Part shown: positions 1 to 4,675 of the stretch, piece after piece
Numbering within the stretch: the first letter of the stretch is position 1
Layout: each line of letters starts with the position of its first letter
NCBI GenBank assembly: GCA_947629735.1
Contig: CANREX010000095.1
Coordinates: forward strand, 1-5,870
Direction of reading: 5' to 3'
DNA length: 5,870 bases
Source: an uncultured Clostridia bacterium
GTDB lineage: Bacteria; Bacillota; Clostridia; Christensenellales; Borkfalkiaceae
Translations under genes and position numbers: made by a program
The notes under the pieces: model-generated
The model's database searches: none
Seen by the model: only the letters and a program-made list of their open reading frames with translations
What the model was told of the DNA's origin: nothing

Positions 1-540
1 GCATTTCAAGGCTGTACCAAATTGGTAAACATCGGGTTTAATAATAGAATTACCGTAATACCAGAAAAGTGTTTTTCGGGTTGTACGTCTCTTGCAAATA
101 TAATTATTCCTGATAATATAGAGCAAATCGGGGAAAGTGCATTTCAAGACTGCACTTCACTTACAAGCGTTGTGATAAATAATAAAATTATCGCTATTCC
201 CAATATGTGTTTTTTTAAGTGTACTTCACTTAGGGAAATTGTATTGCCAGAAAAATTAGAGACTATCGGAGAAAACGCATTTGCGTATTGTGCGAATCTA
301 AAAAAATTAGAGATTCCTAAAACCGTGACCACAATAAAGATGTCTGCATTTTTTAATTGTATTGGAATAGATAATATTATCATTCCAAAAAATGTAGAAA
401 CATTAGAAGTCGGCGTATTTTATGGTTGGAAAGAAAATCAAAAGATATATGTTGAAGGATATAGCGCTCCACCGAGAGGGTGGTCACCGTTTTATGACTA
501 TTTATGTCATGCACAGATAATTTTTGAAAGTAAAATATGA
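1..540 (+). CDS. BspA-type leucine-rich repeat protein, C-terminal part (5' end outside window)
   Basis: The reading frame is open from base 1 (Ala-Phe-Gln-Gly-Cys-Thr) to the TGA at 538-540, so this is the C-terminal end of a longer protein; the Met at 22 is internal. The 179 visible residues contain six full 23-residue repeats with the pattern F-x-x-C-x-x-L-x-x-(hydrophobic)3-x-x-x-(I/V/L)-x-x-(I/L), the LRR_5/BspA signature. A tail follows that begins KIYVEGYSAPPRGWSPF, like the usual C-terminal cap of this family (I-Y-x-E-...-P-x-GW). Such proteins are commonly surface-exposed or secreted and are implicated in binding host or microbial partners; the ligand cannot be told here, and any signal peptide or anchor would lie upstream. 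The gene is AT-rich (20 G+C in the first 60 bases, against 37 of 60 at 1621-1680 in ffh), which suggests an accessory or transferred gene. It converges with the minus-strand gene at 755-985. Confidence 0.9.
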   Translation, partial: AFQGCTKLVNIGFNNRITVIPEKCFSGCTSLANIIIPDNIEQIGESAFQDCTSLTSVVINNKIIAIPNMCFFKCTSLREIVLPEKLETIGENAFAYCANLKKLEIPKTVTTIKMSAFFNCIGIDNIIIPKNVETLEVGVFYGWKENQKIYVEGYSAPPRGWSPFYDYLCHAQIIFESKI

Positions 541-563
541 AAGTTAATATATATTATAGCTGT

Positions 564-597
564 GGTGGGGGCGGGCTCAATCGAGCCCGCCCCCACC
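564..597. terminator. Perfect GC-rich hairpin between convergent genes, possible bidirectional terminator
   Basis: A 15-bp perfect inverted repeat (564-578 with 583-597, arm GGTGGGGGCGGGCTC) closes on a 4-nt loop AATC. It begins 24 bases after the stop of the LRR gene. The surrounding sequence is AT-rich, so the hairpin stands out. It lacks a run of T on either side (CTCGTGG follows on the plus strand, ACAGCTATAATA on the minus strand), so it is not a textbook intrinsic terminator. Its position between convergent genes still makes transcript-end formation or 3'-end protection the simplest role. Confidence 0.5.
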
Positions 598-677
598 TCG
601 TGGTTGTCATTTATATATAGTCGTTATAATGTCGAAATCAATTTCAGAGAAAGTTTATTTAAGTTGCGCCGACGGTG

Positions 678-757
678 GATATAATCAAACAAGTCAGTAT
701 AATCAGTCGGGGCGATATATTCAGTCGGGTGATATAATCAAACGTGGCGAAATATCA
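678..757. repeat. Tandem ~18-bp repeat array with TATAAT-like boxes
   Basis: Successive units start with GATATAATC or close variants. The boxes are TATAAT at 680-685, TATAAT at 698-703, TATATT at 716-721, TATAAT at 733-738 and a decayed AATATC at 751-756, at spacings of 18, 18, 17 and 18. Between boxes the motifs CAGTCGGG (704-711 and 722-729) and CAAAC (686-690 and 739-743) recur. One more TATAAT lies outside the register at 625-630. The array falls in the 3' flank of the minus-strand gene, and its last unit overlaps that gene's stop codon. It is not coding: the plus-strand frame through it only translates the repeat. Function is unknown. Confidence 0.7.
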
Positions 758-985
758 ATGGGAAAGAACCCAATCTTTCACCTGTTCGCGGGCGATGGGA
801 CATATGCTTTCATGCGGGTAGCGGGAAAATTTGCCGCCGTTCGTGTAGATAAAGTACCTGCCGTCCAACGTTATATAGAGCGTTTCCTCATATCCGTACG
901 GGTCGCCGGGTGCGCCGTAGGTGAATTTTTTATCCATGGTTGCCTTGCTTGTATCGTATACGCAGCCGTTTATCGTTGCAGTCAT
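755..985 (-). CDS. Small uncharacterised protein, 76 residues
   Basis: I do not recognise a named family. The protein starts MTATINGCVYDTSKAT, has a tyrosine- and glycine-rich middle (FTYGAPGDPYGYEETLYITLD, residues 21-41), a segment GRYFIYTNGGKFSRY (42-56) and ends REQVKDWVLSH. This layout resembles short hypothetical proteins of Clostridia and their phages with the pattern Y-D-T ... Y-E-E-x-L-Y-x-T-x-x-G-x-[YW]-F; that is an impression from memory, not a search. It has no signal peptide, membrane segment or cysteine cluster, so it is probably a small soluble beta-rich protein. The start is supported by AGGGA (994-998, minus strand) eight bases upstream and by a near-consensus promoter at 1031-1059. 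It stands alone, convergent with the LRR gene and divergent from ylxM. A longer plus-strand frame (629-1069) overlaps it but reads through the repeat array and has no protein-like character. Confidence 0.75.
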   Translation of the reverse strand: MTATINGCVYDTSKATMDKKFTYGAPGDPYGYEETLYITLDGRYFIYTNGGKFSRYPHESICPIAREQVKDWVLSH

Positions 986-1030
986 AAAAGCCGTCCCTGC
1001 GCAAGTGTGCGCAATTCGTTTGTACGTTAT

Positions 1031-1059
1031 ATTTTATCACTTAGTTTACCTTTCGTCAA
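1031..1059 (-). promoter_or_regulatory. Sigma-A-type promoter for the 76-residue minus-strand gene
   Basis: On the minus strand, TTGACG (-35, positions 1054-1059) and TAAAAT (-10, positions 1031-1036) are separated by exactly 17 bases. Transcription would begin near 1024, leaving a leader of about 40 nt before the ATG at 985. That leader contains a small inverted repeat, TGCGCA-AGTG-TGCGCA (998-1013), which ends next to the ribosome-binding site and could modulate its access. Confidence 0.75.
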
Positions 1060-1111
1060 GGTGTTTTAAAAATATTTACGCGCCAAATTAAACTTTGTCA
1101 GGTAAAAATGC

Positions 1112-1140
1112 TTGACAGAGTGCGCTCTGTGCTCTATAAT
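1112..1140 (+). promoter_or_regulatory. Consensus sigma-A promoter for ylxM-ffh
   Basis: TTGACA (1112-1117) and TATAAT (1135-1140) are both perfect consensus hexamers separated by 17 bases, so this should be a strong promoter. Transcription would begin near 1147, about 20 nt before the ylxM start. The inverted repeat ACAGAG-TGCG-CTCTGT (1115-1130) overlaps the -35 box and spacer and could be an operator, though it may be chance. Confidence 0.85.
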
Positions 1141-1166
1141 TTTCGTACAGGTCGCGGGGCATTTGT

Positions 1167-1556
1167 ATGGATAAAGTCGCTTTTATGCGCTTGTGGGATT
1201 TGTACGGAGAGCTTCTCACTCCCACTCAGCGCGAGATTACGGATATGTATTTCAACCTCGATCTGACCGTCTCCGAGATAGCGCAGCAAAAGGGCGTTTC
1301 CCGCCAGAGCGTTTCGGAGTGCCTCGCCCTATGCAAGGCGCAGCTTGCGGGATTCGAGGATAAGCTCGGGCACGCAAGGCTTTTGAAAGAGGGAGATCTT
1401 TCGCTCTCCTTTCTGACGTCCGATATAGAGGCGTGGGCGGAGAATTTTTTGCGATTGCACCCCGAATATGCGGCAGATATTGTCGCTTTGCGAGAGATTT
1501 TAGAGAGAAACTATTCTTCCGAAGTCGCGGAAGAGGCAGATAAATCAAAGGACTGA
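1167..1556 (+). CDS. ylxM: YlxM family helix-turn-helix protein (UPF0122), SRP-associated
   Basis: The 129-residue protein has the YlxM/p13 hallmarks: an N-terminal helix, the segment LLTPTQREITDMYF (17-29), and a sigma-70 region 4-like helix-turn-helix, LTVSEIAQQKGVSRQSVSEC (33-52). The family is almost always encoded just upstream of ffh in Firmicutes. In streptococci it has been reported to bind SRP components and modulate the pathway, so a role in SRP function rather than classical transcription control is expected. It is somewhat longer than the usual ~110 residues because of an acidic C-terminal tail (EVAEEADKSKD). The start is preceded by a modest purine-rich site, GCGGGG (1154-1159), and by a strong promoter. 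The stop lies two bases before ffh, indicating co-transcription and probable translational coupling. Confidence 0.93.
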   Translation: MDKVAFMRLWDLYGELLTPTQREITDMYFNLDLTVSEIAQQKGVSRQSVSECLALCKAQLAGFEDKLGHARLLKEGDLSLSFLTSDIEAWAENFLRLHPEYAADIVALREILERNYSSEVAEEADKSKD

Positions 1557-1558
1557 TT

Positions 1559-2875
1559 ATGGCGCTTTTCGCTTCGTTATCCGAAAGATTAAATCATATA
1601 TTTTCCAAGCTGACAAAGCGCGGCAGGCTCACGGAGCTTGAAATCAAGACCGCCATGCGCGAGGTGAGAGTGGCTCTCCTCGAAGCGGACGTCAACATAT
1701 CCGTCGCCAAGCAATTTTGCGCGGAAGTTTCCGAAAAGGCGGTCGGGCAGCAGATTCTCGAAAGCCTGAACCCCGCCCAGCAGGTCATCAAGATAGTCAA
1801 CGAGGAGCTTATAGCCCTGATGGGCTCGACAAACGCAAAACTTTCCGTGGCTTCCAACCCGCCCACCGTCATAATGATGTGCGGCTTGCAGGGCGCGGGC
1901 AAGACGACGCTGTGCGGCAAGCTCGCTGTTTTGCTTAAAAAGAGCGGCAAAAAGCCCTTATTGGTCGCGGGGGATATCTACCGTCCCGCGGCGATAAACC
2001 AGCTGAAAGTAGTCGGCAAGAACGCGGGTGCGGAAGTGTTCGAAAAGGGCACGCAAGACCCCGTCAAGACGGCTAAGCAGGCGGTGGAGTACGCCCGTTC
2101 CATGGGCTATGACACCGTGATAATTGATACCGCCGGCAGGTTGGAAATCGACGAAGCTCTGATGCAGGAGCTCGAAAGGATAAAAGCGGCGGTAGATGTG
2201 CACGAAATACTCCTGACCGTCGATTCCATGATGGGGCAGGTGGCTGTCAACGTCGCAAAGACGTTCAACGAACGGCTTGAAATCACGGGTATAGTGCTGA
2301 CCAAGCTCGACGGTGACACCCGCGGCGGCGCGTGCCTTTCTATAAAGGCGGTCACGGGCAAGCCCATAAAGTTCATAGGCGTGGGCGAAAAGCTCACCGA
2401 CCTCGAATATTTCTATCCCGACAGAATGGCGTCCCGCATACTCGGCATGGGCGACGTCCTCACGCTTATAGAAAAGGCGCAGGAAGCCGTCACCGAAGAG
2501 CAAGCCAAGAAAATGCAGAAGAAAATGCTGGAAAATTCCTTCACGCTCGAAGATTTCCTCACGCAGTTCGAAAGCATGAAAAAGATGGGCGGCGCGCAGG
2601 CGCTTATTTCCATGATGCCGGGGCTGGGAAATAAGGTCAAGGAAGGGGACATCGACGAGCGCAGAATCGAGCGCACCAAGGCTATAATACTTTCAATGAC
2701 GCCCAAGGAGCGCACAGACCCGGCGATAATAAACTCTTCCCGCAAAAAGCGCATAGCGGCGGGCTCGGGCACGACCGTGCAGGAGATAAATCAGCTGTTA
2801 AAGCAGTTCGAACAGACAAAACAGCTCATGAAGCAGTTGAAAGGCGGCAAGAAGCGGCTGCCGATAAATTTCTGA
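1559..2875 (+). CDS. ffh: Signal recognition particle protein Ffh (SRP54 homologue)
   Basis: This is a GTPase that, with SRP RNA, binds signal sequences of nascent membrane and secreted proteins and delivers the ribosome to FtsY at the membrane. It has 438 residues, full length for the family. Domains in order: the N-domain four-helix bundle (about 1-95), then the G domain with P-loop GLQGAGKTT (109-117), GDIYRPAA (138-145), DTAGR (190-194), TKLDGDTRGG (248-257) and the closing GVGEK/DLEYF stretch (274-285), then the methionine-bearing M domain (about 300-430). The SRP-RNA-binding segment SGTTVQEINQLLKQF (403-417) is intact, followed by a basic tail. The start is fixed by AAAGGA (1547-1552) six bases upstream and by the canonical N-terminus. 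It is co-transcribed with ylxM. No clear intrinsic terminator follows; a weak GGGGC-AGC-GCCCC hairpin lies at 2905-2917. Confidence 0.98.
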   Translation: MALFASLSERLNHIFSKLTKRGRLTELEIKTAMREVRVALLEADVNISVAKQFCAEVSEKAVGQQILESLNPAQQVIKIVNEELIALMGSTNAKLSVASNPPTVIMMCGLQGAGKTTLCGKLAVLLKKSGKKPLLVAGDIYRPAAINQLKVVGKNAGAEVFEKGTQDPVKTAKQAVEYARSMGYDTVIIDTAGRLEIDEALMQELERIKAAVDVHEILLTVDSMMGQVAVNVAKTFNERLEITGIVLTKLDGDTRGGACLSIKAVTGKPIKFIGVGEKLTDLEYFYPDRMASRILGMGDVLTLIEKAQEAVTEEQAKKMQKKMLENSFTLEDFLTQFESMKKMGGAQALISMMPGLGNKVKEGDIDERRIERTKAIILSMTPKERTDPAIINSSRKKRIAAGSGTTVQEINQLLKQFEQTKQLMKQLKGGKKRLPINF

Positions 2876-3089
2876 CGGCAAGTGTGGTTGTTGCTTGCGG
2901 CGCCGGGGCAGCGCCCCTTATGGCTACCGCTAAACGCATATAAGCGTCGCAATACGGCGTTGACTTTGCGTTTGCCTTCGGTCATTTACTACAATGTAAA
3001 CTCCCGTCGGGCAAGCCGCAGTCGCCTTGTCTTGCTTGCTTCTCTGTGTTTACTCACTTCGTAATAGCGGCTCCCGCAATTAAAAGTGT
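2876..3089. other. Non-coding stretch after ffh, possible repeat remnant
   Basis: No credible gene is visible. The only plus-strand frame (2882-3064, 60 codons) starts seven bases after the ffh stop without a ribosome-binding site and has no protein-like pattern. The stretch contains several short inverted repeats: GGGGC/GCCCC (2905-2917), AAACGCA/TGCGTTT (2932-2938 with 2967-2973), TTTAC/GTAAA (2985-3000) and GTAAAC/GTTTAC (2996-3001 with 3048-3053). The part from 2981 to 3060, rich in TTTACT and GTAAACTCC motifs, gives the impression of an interspersed element, but no second copy lies in the window. Confidence 0.35.
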
Positions 3090-3273
3090 TGTCATTCCGA
3101 GCTTGTCGAGGAATCCGGCGGGGGTATGTCACATAGGATAGAGCTAAGCGCAATGAAATACCGGATTCTTCGGCTTCGTTCGCCTATCGGCTCACTCCGC
3201 TTTGTGAAAATTTTTGCTTAATCGCAAAAATTTTCTACAAACCATCGGGCTTACGCCCTCGGGCAGAATGACA
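3090..3273. repeat. Palindromic interspersed repeat, copy 1 (GTCATTC...GAATGAC type)
   Basis: The copy begins TGTCATTCCGAG and ends CAGAATGACA, so its ends are short inverted repeats. Inside, GTCGAGGAATCCGG (3105-3118) pairs imperfectly with CCGGATTCTTCGGC (3161-3174; 12 of 14). The block at 3148-3181 recurs in copy 2 at 3359-3392 with 33 of 34 bases identical, and GGGGTATGTC recurs at 3121 and 3332. This is the common bacterial intergenic repeat family whose translation gives meaningless CHSERSERSE-like peptides; it resembles a non-autonomous, MITE-like element. No transposase is present. Copy 1 carries an extra hairpin segment absent from copy 2. Confidence 0.8.
3201..3241. repeat. AT-rich hairpin within repeat copy 1
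   Basis: The arms GAAAATTTTTGC (3206-3217) and GCAAAAATTTTC (3224-3235) are perfectly complementary over 12 bp around the loop TTAATC. The pairing continues through a one-base bulge (T3236) with TTTGT/ACAAA (3201-3205 with 3237-3241). It lies inside copy 1 just after CACTCCGCT, where copy 2 continues directly into CAGAATGACA, so it appears to be part of an inserted module of about 62 bases (3202-3263). A terminator role is possible because each arm contains a T run, but none follows the stem. Confidence 0.65.
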
Positions 3274-3280
3274 TGGGTGC

Positions 3281-3455
3281 GTCACCCTGAGCGGAACGAG
3301 CGATAGCGAGTGAAGTCGAATGGGTCTGGCTGGGGTATGTCGCAAAGAAAATTCCTGGGCGCAATGAAATACCGGATTCTTCGACTTCGTTCACTGCGTT
3401 CACTCCGCTCAGAATGACAGAGTGGGTAGGGCTTGCGCCATCGGGAAGAATGACA
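3281..3455. repeat. Palindromic interspersed repeat, copy 2
   Basis: This copy begins GTCACCCTGAGCGGA. CTGAGCGGA (3287-3295) pairs perfectly with TCCGCTCAG (3404-3412), and AGTCGAA (3314-3320) with TTCGACT (3380-3386). A first end GAATGACA lies at 3412-3419. A further 27-base block (3429-3455) matches the end of copy 1 (3247-3273) at 24 of 27 positions and supplies a second GAATGACA end, so the unit is composite. The minus-strand frame through it (3282-3482) contains CHSERSERSERSRRI, the typical translation of this repeat, and is not a gene. Confidence 0.8.
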
Positions 3456-3481
3456 ATAAAATAATAATCGTGCGCTACGCA

Positions 3482-3511
3482 TTGTGAAAAGTTATCTCTC
3501 CCGCATAAATT
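3482..3511 (+). promoter_or_regulatory. Candidate promoter for the rpsP operon
   Basis: TTGTGA (3482-3487) and TAAATT (3506-3511) are separated by 18 bases, a moderate match to sigma-A sites. A promoter is expected here because the repeat-filled gap separates rpsP from the ylxM-ffh transcript. The region up to 3590 is AT-rich and offers other -10-like hexamers (TAAATA 3545-3550), so the exact site is uncertain. Confidence 0.35.
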
Positions 3512-3551
3512 TTCGAGGATATGTTTAAGTACGGAGACGTCCGATAAATAT

Positions 3552-3595
3552 AAAAGATAAAAATAAAAAAGATAAAAATCATAATTTTATAGGAG
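3552..3595 (+). promoter_or_regulatory. A-rich leader and strong ribosome-binding site of rpsP
   Basis: The A-rich segment contains a direct repeat, AAAAGATAAAAAT, at 3552-3564 and 3567-3579. It is followed by AGGAG (3591-3595), six bases before the rpsP ATG at 3602. An unstructured A-rich leader plus a strong Shine-Dalgarno site fits high translation of a ribosomal protein. It is the best ribosome-binding site in this operon. Confidence 0.7.
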
Positions 3596-3601
3596 AACAT
3601 T

Positions 3602-3898
3602 ATGGCAGTTAAAATGAGACTTACGAGAATGGGCGATAAGAAAACCCCTTTTTACAGGGTTGTCGTTATCGATTCCAGAAAGGCGCAGAGCGGCGAATAT
3701 ATCGATAAGATTGGTTACGTCAACCCCCTTACCGATCCCGCGGAAATCAACATCGACGTCGAAAAGGCTAAGGCGTGGCTTGCAAAGGGCGTTCAGCCCA
3801 CCGAGACGGTTAAAAGCTACCTCGTTAAGGCGGGCGCGATGGAACAAAGCGGCAAACTTTCCGCTCCCAAGACCAATAACAAGAAAAAGAAGAAGTAA
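3602..3898 (+). CDS. rpsP: 30S ribosomal protein bS16
   Basis: bS16 is a small-subunit protein that binds 16S rRNA early in 30S assembly. The 98-residue product opens with the family signature MAVKMRLTRMGDKKTPFYRVVVIDSR (1-26), continues with GEYIDKIGYVNPLTDP (31-46) and the segment VEKAKAWLAKGVQPTETVKSYLVKAG (53-78), and ends in a basic tail of five lysines. Length is normal. The start is supported by AGGAG and by the conserved N-terminus. It leads the operon with khpA, rimM, trmD and rbgA. In many Firmicutes this operon continues directly from ffh; here 726 bases of repeats intervene. Confidence 0.98.
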   Translation: MAVKMRLTRMGDKKTPFYRVVVIDSRKAQSGEYIDKIGYVNPLTDPAEINIDVEKAKAWLAKGVQPTETVKSYLVKAGAMEQSGKLSAPKTNNKKKKK

Positions 3899-3901
3899 GC
3901 T

Positions 3902-4144
3902 ATGGATACGTTACAGCTCATCAAATATATAGTGGAACGCTTCGCCGATAAAAAGGAAGAGATAGAGTACAAGGTAGAGGAAAAGGAAACCGCCGTCGAA
4001 GTTACGGTTATCCTCGACCCTTCCGACATGGGCAAAGTTATAGGCAAGCAGGGCAAGATAGCAAAGGCGCTTCGCACCATTGTGAACGCCTACACCCCCC
4101 GCGAAAGCAAGAAATATTTCATCGAAATTAAAGAAAAGGCTTAA
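3902..4144 (+). CDS. khpA: KH-domain RNA-binding protein KhpA (YlqC)
   Basis: This is a small, single-KH-domain protein of 80 residues, matching the KhpA/YlqC family in length and in its place after rpsP. The core is ILDPSDMGKVIGKQGKIAKALRTIVNAY (37-64), with the RNA-contacting GxxG loop as GKQG (48-51). In other Gram-positive bacteria KhpA pairs with KhpB (EloR/Jag), binds many RNAs and influences cell division and elongation; partner and targets here are not shown. The start is three bases after the rpsP stop. No clear Shine-Dalgarno site exists apart from the purine-rich end of rpsP (AAGAAGAAGTAAG), so coupled translation is likely. Its stop codon is in the loop of a hairpin (4130-4156). 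Confidence 0.95.
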   Translation: MDTLQLIKYIVERFADKKEEIEYKVEEKETAVEVTVILDPSDMGKVIGKQGKIAKALRTIVNAYTPRESKKYFIEIKEKA

Positions 4145-4156
4145 CGCCTTTTCTTT
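4130..4156 (+). terminator. Hairpin over the khpA stop codon, possible partial terminator or attenuator
   Basis: AAAGAAAAGGC (4130-4140) and GCCTTTTCTTT (4146-4156) are perfect 11-bp arms around the loop TTAAC, which contains the khpA TAA. The descending arm is itself U-rich and runs into TGGTTTAA. The form resembles an A-tract/U-tract intrinsic terminator with a short GGC/GCC core, and by symmetry could act on both strands. Because rimM, trmD and rbgA continue downstream in the same direction, partial termination or processing that lowers their level relative to rpsP-khpA is the likely role. Ribosomes finishing khpA would disrupt it. Confidence 0.5.
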
Positions 4157-4168
4157 TGGTTTAATGCA

Positions 4169-4675
4169 ATGAACAGTTTGATCGTTGCCAAAATTTTAAA
4201 GCCGCAGGGCATAAAAGGGGAACTCAAAGTCGCCTCTTATACCGATTCTCCCGAAGATTTACAGGCGTTCGACGCGGTATATGTGGGGGGCAACAGGTAT
4301 AAAGTGCTCAAAGTGCGCCCTCAGGCGGGCGATTTGGCGTATATCTCGCTCGCGGGAATTGCGGACAGGAACGCCGCGGAGGAACTTCGCAATGAAGACG
4401 TCGTGGTGGACAGGGACGAGATCCCCGCTCTTCCCGACGGCGCGCACTATATCGCCGACGTGATAGGCTGCGAGGTTGTCACCCGCGAAGGGGAAGTCTT
4501 AGGCGTCGTCAGCGATATCGTTCCCGCCCGCACGGACGTGTTCGAGTATGTCAAGCCGAACGGCGGAAAGGTTGTGTTTGCCGCGGCGGACGGGGTGATA
4601 GCGGACATCGACACGGCGGGTAAAAAAGTCACCGTGGACAAGGCGAGGCTTTCGGAGGTTGCGATAGACGACTGA
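4169..4675 (+). CDS. rimM: Ribosome maturation factor RimM
   Basis: RimM assists maturation of the 30S subunit, binding uS19 and helping form the 3' head domain of 16S rRNA. The 168-residue product matches the family in length. The N-terminal domain carries the signature KPQGIKGELKV (11-21). The linker IPALPDGAHYIADVIG (85-100) leads into the C-terminal PRC-barrel (about 92-165), with TDVFEYV (122-128) and the closing VIADIDTAGKKVTVD. The ATG at 4169 gives the canonical N-terminus, yet no Shine-Dalgarno site precedes it. Instead a two-codon frame (ATG CAA TGA, 4164-4172) overlaps the start, which suggests weak or coupled translation. The stop overlaps the trmD start by one base (TGATG). Confidence 0.95.
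   Translation: MNSLIVAKILKPQGIKGELKVASYTDSPEDLQAFDAVYVGGNRYKVLKVRPQAGDLAYISLAGIADRNAAEELRNEDVVVDRDEIPALPDGAHYIADVIGCEVVTREGEVLGVVSDIVPARTDVFEYVKPNGGKVVFAAADGVIADIDTAGKKVTVDKARLSEVAIDD

Noticed and set aside
604..630. Promoter TTGTCA...TATAAT
   Set aside because: The spacer is only 15 bases and no credible plus-strand gene follows; the TATAAT is better seen with the repeat array.
678..757. CRISPR or iteron-type origin
   Set aside because: Units of ~18 bp leave no spacers for CRISPR, and no replication initiator gene or DnaA boxes are nearby to support an origin.
629..1069. Plus-strand open frame of 146 codons
   Set aside because: Its first part translates the 18-base repeat array and the rest is antisense to the better-supported 76-residue gene; it has no ribosome-binding site, and its start codon lies on a TATAAT box.
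1958..2503. Long minus-strand open frame (181 codons) opposite ffh
   Set aside because: It is antisense to the fully conserved Ffh G domain, and such frames arise from codon bias in GC-rich genes; no promoter or protein family is visible.
2905..2917. Intrinsic terminator of ffh
   Set aside because: The GGGGC/GCCCC stem is only 5 bp and is followed by TTATGG rather than a T run, so it is too weak to call.
2882..3064. Plus-strand open frame of 60 codons just after ffh
   Set aside because: It has no ribosome-binding site, a composition that does not look like a protein, and lies in a region full of short inverted repeats.
3090..3455. CRISPR array
   Set aside because: There are only two palindromic copies, each much longer than a CRISPR repeat, without regular unique spacers or cas genes.
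3282..3482. Minus-strand open frame containing CHSERSERSERSRR
   Set aside because: This peptide is the well-known false translation of GTCATTCTGAGCGGAGCGAA-type palindromic repeats; it is not a gene.
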